Shown piece after piece: positions 50,729-59,301 of a stretch of DNA of 64,000 nt. A model generated the notes under the pieces. The model saw only the letters and a list, made by a program, of their open reading frames with translations. It was not told where the DNA came from and did not search any database. Source of the stretch: CALDTK01 sp041744755 (GTDB taxonomy: Bacteria; Bacteroidota; Bacteroidia; Chitinophagales; Saprospiraceae); the NCBI GenBank assembly GCA_041744755.1, contig JBGTKC010000064.1:1-64000 (forward strand), written 5' to 3'. The position numbers were made by a program, and so were the translations under genes. Numbering within the stretch: the first letter of the stretch is position 1; each line of letters opens with the position of its first letter.

Positions 50729-51112
50729 TTAAGCGTGCTCGAACGCGGGTGTCCCGTAGCCATTCGCAAGTCTGAGCCTTCGGAACTCCCCGGAGCCTTC
50801 TTGGAGGAGGACCCCGAATTGCAAGACTTGTTGAAGGAAGGCCCCACGCACCAGGTGCATTTCAGCCACCGTCACTATCGGCATCACCGAGGAGTGCTGT
50901 AGAACGCGATCGAAGTCCGCAATGTCACGGTCGATGTTCTCGGTCGAGCCAAAGACCCCTATATCCAGATCCGAGTCCGGTCTAGACGTACCCATCGCCC
51001 GCGAGCCATACACCACGACATCGTAGTCCGGCACGAAGAGTTTCGCGGCCTTTGTGATGAAGAGCAAATCTTTCGGCCGCAGGGCTAGTGTCGGTAGGTT
51101 AGGCGTCGACAT
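50729..51112 (-). CDS. MntA-like nucleotidyltransferase domain protein
   Basis: 127 residues from ATG 51112. The minimal nucleotidyltransferase signature is VYGSRAMGTSRPDSDLDIGVF (GSR...SDLD). It resembles HI0073/MntA, which modify or pair with HepT-type partners. Its 5' end overlaps the 3' end of the HI0074-like gene by 14 nt. Typically the pair forms a complex; as a toxin-antitoxin unit it would be the antitoxin. Confidence 0.8.
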   Translation of the reverse strand: MSTPNLPTLALRPKDLLFITKAAKLFVPDYDVVVYGSRAMGTSRPDSDLDIGVFGSTENIDRDIADFDRVLQHSSVMPIVTVAEMHLVRGAFLQQVLQFGVLLQEGSGEFRRLRLANGYGTPAFEHA

Positions 51113-51539
51113 AACGGTTCCGCAAACTAAGCTCAATTAGCGCTTCTATTTCGCGCAGGAAGGGAGTGAGGTCCGAGTAGGCAACCGTATGCGCTAGTTG
51201 CTCATCGAACAAGTCAACGGTGCTATTGCGGAGGGTGCGGAGGTCTGACCAGGCCTCCGGGGCGAGAGCAAGGATTCCGAGCTCGGAGGCTTCCTTTATG
51301 AAGGTCTCCAACGGCTTGTACTTCCGAACGTGGCCAAGGCGCTCATCCACTAGCTTATAGGCTAGCTTGACTGCCAGCTCGTAGGTGAGTTCGAAATCTT
51401 TGATGAGCCCTGAACGCAGGGCGGGATACAGGCGGCTATCGGGATCGCACTCCGCGAAAAGCGCGCGACTGTTGAGCATGGCCTCACGGGCGCCGACCAG
51501 CTGTTGACCTATCGCAGCGAGGAGGGCGAGACTATTCAT
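51099..51539 (-). CDS. HI0074/HepT-like nucleotidyltransferase substrate-binding protein
   Basis: 146 residues, all helical four-helix-bundle type (HI0074 family): LIKDFELTYELAVKLAYKLVDERLG, PEAWSDLRTLRNSTVDLFDEQ. The HEPN-type RNase motif R-x4-H-x-Y appears here as RNSTVDLF, with His replaced by Asp and Tyr by Phe, so it is unlikely to be an active RNase toxin. It precedes and overlaps the MntA-like gene. An HI0074/HI0073-type non-toxic pair is the best reading. Confidence 0.78.
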   Translation of the reverse strand: MNSLALLAAIGQQLVGAREAMLNSRALFAECDPDSRLYPALRSGLIKDFELTYELAVKLAYKLVDERLGHVRKYKPLETFIKEASELGILALAPEAWSDLRTLRNSTVDLFDEQLAHTVAYSDLTPFLREIEALIELSLRNRYVDA

Positions 51540-51546
51540 CGGGGGT

Positions 51547-53340
51547 TTAATCTAGTTTCAACACATCTAAAAACGCCTTCTGGGGCACCTCGACGTTGCC
51601 GATCTGGCGCATCTTCTTCTTGCCCTTCTTCTGCTTGTCGAGCAGCTTGCGCTTGCGGGAGATGTCACCGCCGTAGCATTTGGCGGTCACGTCCTTGCGA
51701 AGGGCGCTGATGGTTTCGCGGGCGATGATCTTCGCGCCAATCGAGGCCTGGATCGCGATCATGAACTGCTGGCGCGGCAGGAGTTCTTTAAGGCGCGAAC
51801 ACATGCGACGCCCGACGGCGTCGGCCTTGGTGCGGTGGACGAGGGCCGTGAGCGCGTCGACCGGTTCGGCGTTAAGGAGGATGTTGAGCTTCACGAGGTC
51901 GGAGGCGCGAAAGTCGATCATCTGGTAGTCGAAGCTCGCGTAGCCGCGGCTAATCGACTTGAGGCGGTCGTAGAAGTCGAACACGATCTCGGCCAGCGGC
52001 AGCTCGAAGGTGAGCTCGACGCGGGTGGTCGTGAGGTAGGTCTGCTTAAGCAAGTTGCCGCGCTTGTCGAGACACAGCGTCATGATCGCGCCGATGTACT
52101 CGGGCATCGTGATTATCTGCGCGTGGATGTACGGCTCGCGGACTTCCTTGAGCATGTTGGGCTCCGGCAGATCGGCGGGCGTCCGGACGTGGAGCTCCTC
52201 GCCGGCCATCGTGTAGGCATAGTAGTTGACGTTGGGCACCGTCGTAATCACCTCCTGGTCGAACTCACGACTGAGTCGCTCCTGGATAATGTCGAGGTGG
52301 AGCATCCCGAGGAAGCCGCAGCGGAACCCGAACCCGAGCGCCACGGAGCTCTCCGGCTCGTAGGTCAGGGAGGCGTCGTTGAGCTGGAGCTTCTCGAGAC
52401 TCTCTCGTAAGTCCTCGAAGTCTTCGTTCTCGACCGGGAAGATGCCGGCGTAGACCATCGGCTTGACTTCCTCAAAGCCGTGGATCATCTCGGTGGCGGG
52501 CTTCGCGACGGACGTTATCGTGTCGCCGACCTTAATCTGTGAACTCTCCTTGATGCCCGTGATTACGTAGCCCACGTTGCCGGCGCTGAGCTGCTGCTTC
52601 TCGACTTCCTTGAGCTGGAGGATGCCCACCTCGCTGGCGGCGTACTCCTTCTCGGTGGCCATGAAGCGGATCAATTCGTTCTTCCTGATCGTGCCGTTCA
52701 GCACGCGGTAGTATGCGATAACGCCGCGGAAGGAATTGAAGACACTGTCGAAGATGAGCGCCTGCAACGGGGCGTCGGGATCGCCCTTTGGGGCGGGGAT
52801 GCGTTCGACGATGGCCTCCATGATGGCGGGGACCCCGAGGCCCGTCTTCCCGCTAGCCAACACGATGTCCTCGCGTTTGCAGCCGATAAGATCGATGATC
52901 TGGTCCGACATCTCCTCGACCATCGCGGACTCCATATCGACCTTGTTGAGGATCGGAATGATCTCGAGGTCGTGCTCCATCGCTAGGTAGAGGTTGGAGA
53001 TCGTCTGGGCCTGGACGCCCTGGCTGGCGTCAACGAGCAGTAGGGCACCTTCACAAGCGGCGATCGAGCGACTTACCTCGTAGGAGAAGTCGACGTGACC
53101 CGGAGTATCGATGAGGTTGAAGGTATACTGGAGGTTGTCGGAGGGCCGGTCGTAGTACATCTGGATGGCGTGACTCTTGATCGTGATGCCGCGCTCGCGT
53201 TCGAGGTCCATCGAGTCGAGCGCCTGGTTCTGCATGTCGCGTTCGGAGATCGTTTTCGTAAACTCGAGCAGTCGATCGGAGAGGGTCGATTTACCGTGAT
53301 CGATGTGTGCGATGACACAGAAATTACGGATGCGATCCAT
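51547..53340 (-). CDS. lepA: Elongation factor 4 (LepA)
   Basis: 597 residues. A ribosome-associated GTPase that acts on translation and back-translocation. G1 motif is AHIDHGKST, G3 DTPGHVDF, G4 NKVD; the C-terminal domain ends with KGKKKMRQIGNVEVPQKAFL. ATG 53340 (MDRIRNFCVIAHI) gives the typical length; the in-frame ATG 53352 is only 6 nt after the -7 box and would be leaderless. The upstream gene on the other strand begins at 53449. Confidence 0.97.
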   Translation of the reverse strand: MDRIRNFCVIAHIDHGKSTLSDRLLEFTKTISERDMQNQALDSMDLERERGITIKSHAIQMYYDRPSDNLQYTFNLIDTPGHVDFSYEVSRSIAACEGALLLVDASQGVQAQTISNLYLAMEHDLEIIPILNKVDMESAMVEEMSDQIIDLIGCKREDIVLASGKTGLGVPAIMEAIVERIPAPKGDPDAPLQALIFDSVFNSFRGVIAYYRVLNGTIRKNELIRFMATEKEYAASEVGILQLKEVEKQQLSAGNVGYVITGIKESSQIKVGDTITSVAKPATEMIHGFEEVKPMVYAGIFPVENEDFEDLRESLEKLQLNDASLTYEPESSVALGFGFRCGFLGMLHLDIIQERLSREFDQEVITTVPNVNYYAYTMAGEELHVRTPADLPEPNMLKEVREPYIHAQIITMPEYIGAIMTLCLDKRGNLLKQTYLTTTRVELTFELPLAEIVFDFYDRLKSISRGYASFDYQMIDFRASDLVKLNILLNAEPVDALTALVHRTKADAVGRRMCSRLKELLPRQQFMIAIQASIGAKIIARETISALRKDVTAKCYGGDISRKRKLLDKQKKGKKKMRQIGNVEVPQKAFLDVLKLD

Positions 53341-53358
53341 CGGGTAAGCCATAGCCTG

Positions 53359-53366
53359 CAAATGTA
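53359..53366 (-). promoter_or_regulatory. -7 promoter box of lepA (TACATTTG)
   Basis: Perfect TAnnTTTG on the minus strand, 18 nt before ATG 53340 and 6 nt before ATG 53352. The implied leader is near zero or about 13 nt. Confidence 0.6.
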
Positions 53367-53448
53367 CGCCCACACGAAATGGTTATGCCGCCGATCCGCC
53401 GGAGGGCCTCTACTTTGCGCCTCGCACTCCCAATAACCTCCTAGCGAT

Positions 53449-54159
53449 TTGAAGACCTCACAGCCGAGCGTTGTGGCGCAAGGCCCCACATTCGACACGG
53501 CGGTCTCGGTCGACAACGTGATCTTCGGTTTCGAAGGCGGGCGACTCCGCGTGTTGCTCGTCCGTCGCGGGATCCAGCCCTTCCTCCACGTGTGGGCGCT
53601 CCCGGGGGACTTCGTCGGCGAGGAGGAGGACCTCCACCAGGCTGCCGGCCGGGTCCTCACCGAGCTGACCGGAATCCACGACGTGTACCTCGAACAGGTC
53701 GAGAGCTTCGGCACGCCCGGACGTCACCCGGCTGGGCGCGTTATGACCGTGGCGTACTACTCGCTCATTGGGTCGAGCGATCACCCGGTGAGTCCACACG
53801 GCTGGGCCGAGCAGGCCATGTACTTCGACATCGGCGAGTTGCCCGACCTGGCTTTCGACCACGGATCAATCCTGCGCACTTGCCTGTCGCGCCTGCGCGA
53901 GCGCGTCAAACGTCGTCCGATTGGATTTGAACTGCTCCCCCTAAATTTCTCGCTGTCGGATCTACAGCGGCTCTACGAGAGCCTGCTTGGCGAAGCCTTG
54001 GACAAACGCAACTTCCGCAAGAAGATCCTCCAGACCGGCGTCGTCGAGAATACCGGTGCCTACCAGGAGGGTGTCAGTCACCGGCCGGCGAGCCTGTACC
54101 GCTTCAACGTCGAGAAGTACGAGCGCCTCCGCCAGCAGGGATTCAGCTGGGAGGTCTAG
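53449..54159 (+). CDS. Nudix-domain regulator, NrtR-like
   Basis: 236 residues: a Nudix domain (about 15-145) and a C-terminal winged-helix domain (about 150-235, with LQRLYESLLGEALDKRNFRKKIL). The Nudix box GDFVGEEEDLHQAAGRVLTELTG lacks the REXXEE catalytic core (it reads RVLTEL), so hydrolysis is doubtful and a repressor role is likely. Start is TTG 53449 because no ATG fits. The regulator NrtR controls NAD genes and related proteins control sugar genes; the target here is unknown. Confidence 0.85.
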   Translation: MKTSQPSVVAQGPTFDTAVSVDNVIFGFEGGRLRVLLVRRGIQPFLHVWALPGDFVGEEEDLHQAAGRVLTELTGIHDVYLEQVESFGTPGRHPAGRVMTVAYYSLIGSSDHPVSPHGWAEQAMYFDIGELPDLAFDHGSILRTCLSRLRERVKRRPIGFELLPLNFSLSDLQRLYESLLGEALDKRNFRKKILQTGVVENTGAYQEGVSHRPASLYRFNVEKYERLRQQGFSWEV

Positions 54160-54165
54160 GTCGCG

Positions 54166-55278
54166 TTACTCCCCGGCCGTGTCCGCGGCCCGCTCCTTGA
54201 TCGACATCGCTTGCCGGACGCGCGCCACCTGGTCCGCGTTCAGCAGGCCGATACCGGCGAGTCGCACGGCGGCCTCGGCGCTGTCGCTCACTAGAAAAAA
54301 GAGACGTTCGGGGAGGCGGTCGAAAAGCCGCTGGATGCGGCGCGCGTTGGCGTTGTTCTTCACGTTGCGGATCACGATCGCCTTAATCCGCTCGGGAAAC
54401 TCCTCCGCGGCCGCGTGGTAAATATCGGCGTCGGCCTCCCCGGAATCCCCGATCAGGACGAACTTCACGGTAGGGAAGTCGCGCAGCAATTGACGTAAGG
54501 TGTTGCCTTTGTGGGTGCCGGACGCTGGGCTTCCCTCGTACGGGAGCCCGATGTCGCGGAGGAAGATTGGCCCCTTAGGAAAGCCTTTGACATTGAGGAA
54601 TTCCTTCAGGAGCTGATACAAGTTCCAAGGGCTGTTCGAAAGGTAGAAGATCGGGTTCTTCTCCTCAGTCGCGGACGCACCTTCGGCGAGGCCTTCGTAC
54701 AGTTCGGCTCCGCCGGCGAATGGGACCCTCGTGTAGGCGTTGTTAGCGAGCGTGCGATACAGCGCACGTAACTTGAATAACGACGTGACTCCCGTCTGGA
54801 GAATCGTGTCGTCGATATCGGTGACGATGGCAAGTTCGGAGGTCCGCGTCAGGTCGGTGATCGTGCCGTGGAACGTCTCGGTCGGGAGCGGACCCACGGG
54901 TACGGACACGAGCCTGGCGGATACGCGCTCCCACGACTGCTCGTCGAGGTCGTCGGCGATCGGTTCGTGGACCGTGAAGTAGCCCTCGCTGTCGGTAGTG
55001 CGGCGTAGGGTACGGCCGCGGTACTCGACGTCGACCTCGGCCCCAGCGATCTCGTCGGTCTCTAGGCGGCGGAGGGCGTTGATGAAGTTGGTCCACCGGC
55101 GGTCGGCGGAGTCGACCGTGATGTCCTCGAACTCCAGGACGCGACCCTGAATGAACAGACGCTCCGAAGACCGGTACCCCCGGTAGATCTCAATGTTGAA
55201 GGGATGGTCGGGTGGACGTTTGCGACCCTTTACCCAGCCGTTCTTAAGTCCGTTCAAAATGCTTCCGATTCGATTCAA
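54166..55278 (-). CDS. APP1-type phosphatase (DUF2183)
   Basis: 370 residues. The C-terminal half is an APP1/DUF2183 phosphatidate phosphatase domain of the HAD fold: DIDDTILQT (nucleophile motif), FYLSNSPWNLY, LIGDSGEADADIYH. The N-terminal third (about 1-150) is beta-rich. The family hydrolyses phosphatidic acid in yeast; the bacterial substrate is unknown. Starts with TTG 55278. A hairpin-motif copy lies 21 nt upstream. Confidence 0.85.
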   Translation of the reverse strand: MNRIGSILNGLKNGWVKGRKRPPDHPFNIEIYRGYRSSERLFIQGRVLEFEDITVDSADRRWTNFINALRRLETDEIAGAEVDVEYRGRTLRRTTDSEGYFTVHEPIADDLDEQSWERVSARLVSVPVGPLPTETFHGTITDLTRTSELAIVTDIDDTILQTGVTSLFKLRALYRTLANNAYTRVPFAGGAELYEGLAEGASATEEKNPIFYLSNSPWNLYQLLKEFLNVKGFPKGPIFLRDIGLPYEGSPASGTHKGNTLRQLLRDFPTVKFVLIGDSGEADADIYHAAAEEFPERIKAIVIRNVKNNANARRIQRLFDRLPERLFFLVSDSAEAAVRLAGIGLLNADQVARVRQAMSIKERAADTAGE

Positions 55279-55299
55279 ACTGATGTCTTTGGTTGCTTA

Positions 55300-55315
55300 G
55301 GTTTTGGCGCAAGCC
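55300..55315 (+). repeat. GTTTT-GNAA mini-hairpin motif, copy 30
   Basis: GGTTTTGGCGCAAGCC: stem GGC/GCC, loop GCAA. Intergenic, in the 119-nt gap upstream of the APP1-type gene. Confidence 0.85.
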
Positions 55316-55397
55316 GTACGGAAAGTACGGTGTGCGGCGTGCAAAATGCACCTACCTGGCCGACCTGTGCGCTGTGATCTGTGAACGCTATCGGGGG

Positions 55398-57020
55398 CTA
55401 TAAGTCCGGATACTCCGCGATCAGCCGCGCGAACACGCCGTTGCTCCACCCGAAGCCATCCTGATTGGGGTACTCCCCGCCCCCGGCGATGATGGTGGTG
55501 TCGACCACGTTGTATTTCTCGACCACTTTGCCTGTGTTGGCGTACACCTTACGGCCGCCGGCCAGCCAGCGCTTGGCGATCTCGCGCGCAAGTTCATCGT
55601 GGCCGTACTTACGCAGTCCGTCGATGGCCATCCATTGTAGCGGCGGCCATCCGTTCGGGGCATCCCACTGCTGCCCGGTTTTCTCCAAGCTCGTCACGAG
55701 GCCACCCGGACGGAGGAATCGCTTGCGGATCACGTCCGCCACCGCGGCGGCCTGCTCCTCGGTGGCAATCTGGAAGTAGAGCGGGTAGACGCCGGCGAGC
55801 GTCAGGGCGGGCGTGGTGCGCTCGGTCTCGAGGTCGTAATCCATAAAGTAACCTTCGGACTCGCTGTAAAACTTCGTGAGGATCGCGCGGCGGCGCTCGT
55901 AGGCGAGCTTGGCGTAGGCCGCCTCCTGCGTGGCGTCACCTCGCAGCTCATACGCCTTGGCGATGAGGTCCTCCTGGAAGTAGAGCAGGCTATTGAGATC
56001 GACGGGCGCTATGTGCGTCGTGCGGATGGTGGAGAGCTCCTGGGGGTCGGCAAACCAGCGGGAGCTAAAGTCCCAGCCGGACTCACAGGCCGCGCGTAAG
56101 TCGTTGTAGAGATCGGCGGGCGGGCGCGAGGTCTCCCGCGTGAGGAGGCTGTCCTCGACGTAGCCCTCCGGCCGAGGGCGGGGTTCATTGTCGAAGTAGC
56201 GGTTGACCGTGAAGCCGCCGTCGATCTGCGCCACGCGCAGATGGGCGTCCCCGGGCTTCGTGACCTCGTCCAACCCGAGCATCCAGAACTCGTGCTCGCG
56301 TTCGAGGGCCGGGAGGTACTTTAGGAGGACGCTGTCGCCCTGGGACTTCGCGAGCAGGGCGACCATCGGTGCGAAGAAGGGTGGCTGCGATCGGCTCAGG
56401 TAGTAGCTGCGGTTGCCGTTCGGGATGAAGCCGTAGGTATTGATTAGGTAGGCGAAATTGTCGACCATGTTGCGCGCGTCCACCGTCCGCCCGTCGGCGA
56501 GCAATCCCTGCATCGTGAAGTAGCTATCCCAGTAGTAGATCTCGCGAAACCGCCCCCCCGGGACGATGTAGTCGTACGGCAACGGCAATAGCGTGCCGCC
56601 GCGGGCCTGGTTCTCCTCTTCGCGCGCGAGGAAGCCCCAGAGACGCTCGATGTGCTTGTCGAGGTCGAGGGATGCGTCCGAGACGAAGACCCGCGAGTCC
56701 ACGTCCGGGATCTTGAAGTGGGTTTTGACGAAAGTCGCTAGATCAAAGCCCTCCTGTGCCTTGCCCCTGCGGTAGCTCGACATCACGCTGTCGACGCTTA
56801 CGCTCGGCACCATGTCGACAAAGGTTTTAGAGTCCGCGAAGATTCGACTCATCTGCACGTCGACGAAGAGCTCACCGTAGGCCTCGACCGCATCAATGTA
56901 GCGTTCGGTGGGTGAGGAAGCTTGGGGATTCGTAGGTTTCACGGCTTTCAGATCGGTTCTACAGGCGCAGACCGCGAGGGCCAGTGCGACGGACATCGCG
57001 GCGACAGTGCTGTAATTCAT
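55398..57020 (-). CDS. Trehalase (glycoside hydrolase family 37), lipoprotein
   Basis: 540 residues from ATG 57020 with a lipoprotein signal (AVCAC, about residue 19). Hydrolyses trehalose to glucose. Family signatures 1 and 2 are present: PGGRFREIYYWDSYF and QWDAPNGWPPLQW, with GGGEYPNQDGFGWSNGV near the end. Probably periplasmic or surface-bound. It is a single gene between the APP1-type gene and a divergent DUF1499 gene. A hairpin-motif copy codes FVKTH. Confidence 0.94.
   Translation of the reverse strand: MNYSTVAAMSVALALAVCACRTDLKAVKPTNPQASSPTERYIDAVEAYGELFVDVQMSRIFADSKTFVDMVPSVSVDSVMSSYRRGKAQEGFDLATFVKTHFKIPDVDSRVFVSDASLDLDKHIERLWGFLAREEENQARGGTLLPLPYDYIVPGGRFREIYYWDSYFTMQGLLADGRTVDARNMVDNFAYLINTYGFIPNGNRSYYLSRSQPPFFAPMVALLAKSQGDSVLLKYLPALEREHEFWMLGLDEVTKPGDAHLRVAQIDGGFTVNRYFDNEPRPRPEGYVEDSLLTRETSRPPADLYNDLRAACESGWDFSSRWFADPQELSTIRTTHIAPVDLNSLLYFQEDLIAKAYELRGDATQEAAYAKLAYERRRAILTKFYSESEGYFMDYDLETERTTPALTLAGVYPLYFQIATEEQAAAVADVIRKRFLRPGGLVTSLEKTGQQWDAPNGWPPLQWMAIDGLRKYGHDELAREIAKRWLAGGRKVYANTGKVVEKYNVVDTTIIAGGGEYPNQDGFGWSNGVFARLIAEYPDL
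56721..56736 (+). repeat. GTTTT-GNAA mini-hairpin motif, copy 31
   Basis: GGTTTTGACGAAAGTC: stem GAC/GTC (middle pair A-T), loop GAAA. Antisense in the trehalase gene. Identical to copy 34, 2.8 kb away in a different gene. Confidence 0.8.
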
Positions 57021-57083
57021 GCTGGGAATGTAAGTCACGCGGGGCCGACCCGAGGAGGCGCTCTCTGCACACCGCACCCGCGC

Positions 57084-57091
57084 TATGTTTG
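57084..57091 (+). promoter_or_regulatory. -7 promoter box of the DUF1499 gene (TATGTTTG)
   Basis: Perfect TAnnTTTG on the plus strand, 19 nt before ATG 57111. The leader would be about 15 nt. Confidence 0.6.
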
Positions 57092-57110
57092 CGTACCTAC
57101 CCCGCGTCTC

Positions 57111-57515
57111 ATGAACTGGACCCTACCCGCCGCCCGCAGGACGCCCGCCTACCTCGGCGTGGAAGGCGGCAAGTTTAGGCTTTCGCCAAAACGACCGAGC
57201 TGCGTCAGCACGCAGGAGGGCGTAGGCGCGCCCGGACCTCCCCCCATCCCTTACGAGGGCACGGTAGCCGACGCGCGCGACCTTCTGGTTAAGGTGCTCG
57301 ACGCCGATCCCCGCGCCACGGTGGCGACGGTGGGTGACGACTACGTACGCGCGGAGTACCGGGCGATGATCTTCTTGGACGACGTCGAGTTCTACTTCCC
57401 CAAAGGCGAACGCGTCATCCACATGCGCTCCACGTCGCGGGTAGGCTACGGTGATTTGGGCGCGAACGCGCGACGCCTCCGGAGTATCGCGGCCGCCTTT
57501 ACTTCGCGGGCGTGA
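57111..57515 (+). CDS. DUF1499 family protein
   Basis: 134 residues. The DUF1499 pattern is visible in KRPSCVSTQEG, IPYEG, DYVRAEYRAMIFLDDVEFYF and RSTSRVGYGDLGANARR. No signal peptide; function unknown. The stop overlaps the next start (GTGA), so it is coupled to the threonine aldolase gene. A hairpin-motif copy covers RLSPKR just before the conserved Cys. Confidence 0.82.
   Translation: MNWTLPAARRTPAYLGVEGGKFRLSPKRPSCVSTQEGVGAPGPPPIPYEGTVADARDLLVKVLDADPRATVATVGDDYVRAEYRAMIFLDDVEFYFPKGERVIHMRSTSRVGYGDLGANARRLRSIAAAFTSRA
57178..57193 (-). repeat. GTTTT-GNAA mini-hairpin motif, copy 32
   Basis: CGTTTTGGCGAAAGCC on the minus strand: stem GGC/GCC, loop GAAA. Antisense in the DUF1499 gene. Confidence 0.88.
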
Positions 57516-58531
57516 TAGACCTGATCTCAGATACGGTGACGCGGCCCACGGCGGGGATGCGCGAGGCGATGATGGCGGCGCCCCTCGGGGACGATGTCTT
57601 CGGCGAGGACCCGAGCGTCAACGCCCTCGAGAAACGCGTGGCGGCGATGTTCGGCCACGAGGCTGCCCTTTACTGCCCGAGCGGCACGATGACCAATCAA
57701 CTGGCTATCAAACTCCACACCGAAACCCTCGACGAGGTAATCTGTGACCACGACTCGCACATCTGGCAGTACGAGAGCGCGGGCTTCGCGTGGCACTCCG
57801 GCGTGAAGGTGCGCCCGGTCGAGGGCCGGTACGGCAAACTGGAGGCCCCGCAGATTGCCGAGGCCGTCAACGGCGACTTCGACTGGCTGGCGCGCACGCG
57901 CCTGGTCGTGCTCGAGAACACCTGCAACCGCGGTGGCGGCTCGGTGTACCGCCTGCCGGAGGTCGACGCGATAAGGGAGGTCGTGGATGCGCACGGCCTG
58001 CGGCTCCACCTCGACGGCGCTCGCCTGATGAACGCTCTGGTGGCCACCGGCGAATCGGCTGAAGCCTGGGGCGCGCGCTTCGATAGCATTAGCCTCTGCC
58101 TGAGCAAGGGCCTCGGTGCGCCGGTGGGCAGTGTGTTGAGTGGCACCCGCGAATTCGCTAAGCGGGGACGTCGCTTCCGCAAAATCCTGGGGGGCGGGAT
58201 GCGCCAGGCCGGAATGTTGGCTGCCGCGTGCACCTACGCGCTCGATCACCACGTCGACCGACTCGCCGACGATCACGCGCGGGCACAGGCGCTGGCCGGC
58301 ATCCTGCGGGAGTGCGACCGCGTGACGGATATCCGCCCGGTGGCGACCAACATCGTCATCTTCGACGTGGACCCAGGCCTCGGGGGAGACGCCGCCCGGG
58401 CGGCGCTCATGGACCGCGGGCTACGGGCTAGCGGTTTCGGTTCCAACACCATACGGCTCGTCACGCACCTTGACTTCGGCGACGATGACCTGGGGCGCGC
58501 GAGCGAGATACTGAAATCAGTGCTCTCCTAA
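57512..58531 (+). CDS. ltaE: Low-specificity L-threonine aldolase
   Basis: 339 residues from GTG 57512 (IDLISDTVTRPTAGMREAM is the family N-terminus). PLP enzyme cleaving threonine and allo-threonine to glycine and acetaldehyde. Motifs: GDDVFGEDPSVNALE, HLDGARLMNA, the PLP Lys in SLCLSKGLGAPVGS, and LGGGMRQAG. It overlaps the DUF1499 gene by 4 nt. Confidence 0.95.
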   Translation: MIDLISDTVTRPTAGMREAMMAAPLGDDVFGEDPSVNALEKRVAAMFGHEAALYCPSGTMTNQLAIKLHTETLDEVICDHDSHIWQYESAGFAWHSGVKVRPVEGRYGKLEAPQIAEAVNGDFDWLARTRLVVLENTCNRGGGSVYRLPEVDAIREVVDAHGLRLHLDGARLMNALVATGESAEAWGARFDSISLCLSKGLGAPVGSVLSGTREFAKRGRRFRKILGGGMRQAGMLAAACTYALDHHVDRLADDHARAQALAGILRECDRVTDIRPVATNIVIFDVDPGLGGDAARAALMDRGLRASGFGSNTIRLVTHLDFGDDDLGRASEILKSVLS

Positions 58532-58552
58532 CGACGCGCGCCTATCGTGCGC

Positions 58553-59173
58553 CTAGCCCTCGGTCTCGCGGCGGGTCAATTCGTCCCGGATCTGGGCAGC
58601 CTTTTCGTAGTTCTCACTCGCGAGGGTCTCGTCGAGGAGTTGCTTGAGGTCCTTGATGGAGTAGCTACTCAGTTTATCCGACTTGCTGCCGACAGTTTTG
58701 GCGACAGCCGTCTTGGAGCGCTCACTGCGCTTACGGCCGGGCTTGGCCTCCCGATCCTCGTCATCCTCGATCTCGACGCCGGCCTGCTCGAGGATTTCCT
58801 CGAAGGTGAAGATCGGACACTGGAACCGCACCGCCATTGCGATCGCGTCGGAGGTCCGGCTGTCGATCTCGAAGGTCTCCCCGTTGCGCTCGCAGATGAG
58901 AAGGCTGTAGAAGACGCCTTCGACTAAGTTGTTGATGACGATCTCCTTGAGGTCGACCTCAAATTTCTCGAGAGCGTTCTTGAACAAGTCGTGCGTCAAC
59001 GGTCGATTCGGCGCCATGCGCTCCATGGCCACCGCGATGGCTTGTGCCTCGAAGCCCCCGATGACGATCGGCAGCCGACGAGGTCCGTGTTGCTCCCCGA
59101 GGACCACGGCATAATTGTGGGACTGTGCGACGCTGTGCGACAGGGCCACGATCTCTAGCCGTATCTTTTCCAT
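58553..59173 (-). CDS. Bifunctional nuclease-family protein with UVR domain
   Basis: 206 residues: DUF151/bifunctional nuclease domain (about 1-135; LPIVIGGFEAQAIAVAMERM, DSRTSDAIAMAVRFQCPIF) then a basic linker (GRKRSERSK) and a UVR motif at the end (LKQLLDETLASENYEKAAQIRDEL). The family has reported nuclease activity in vitro; a role in DNA metabolism is inferred. A hairpin-motif copy lies in the linker. Confidence 0.9.
   Translation of the reverse strand: MEKIRLEIVALSHSVAQSHNYAVVLGEQHGPRRLPIVIGGFEAQAIAVAMERMAPNRPLTHDLFKNALEKFEVDLKEIVINNLVEGVFYSLLICERNGETFEIDSRTSDAIAMAVRFQCPIFTFEEILEQAGVEIEDDEDREAKPGRKRSERSKTAVAKTVGSKSDKLSSYSIKDLKQLLDETLASENYEKAAQIRDELTRRETEG
58694..58709 (+). repeat. GTTTT-GNAA mini-hairpin motif, copy 33
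   Basis: AGTTTTGGCGACAGCC: stem GGC/GCC, loop GACA. Antisense in the bifunctional nuclease gene, coded AVAKT. Confidence 0.7.
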
Positions 59174-59301
59174 AAACTCGTTATAACCCTAGCAACGTGC
59201 TACGGGGCCGCGGGTTTAGCCCGTCCGGCGATGTTCCGCGCGCCGGGTGCGAAGGTAGGTGACACACGCACGTTGGCCTCGCCCTCGCGCCAACAACATT
59301 C

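Noticed and set aside
58172..58189. GCTTCCGCAAAATCC in ltaE
   Set aside because: One base is missing from the stem and the codons are the conserved FRKILGGGMRQ region.
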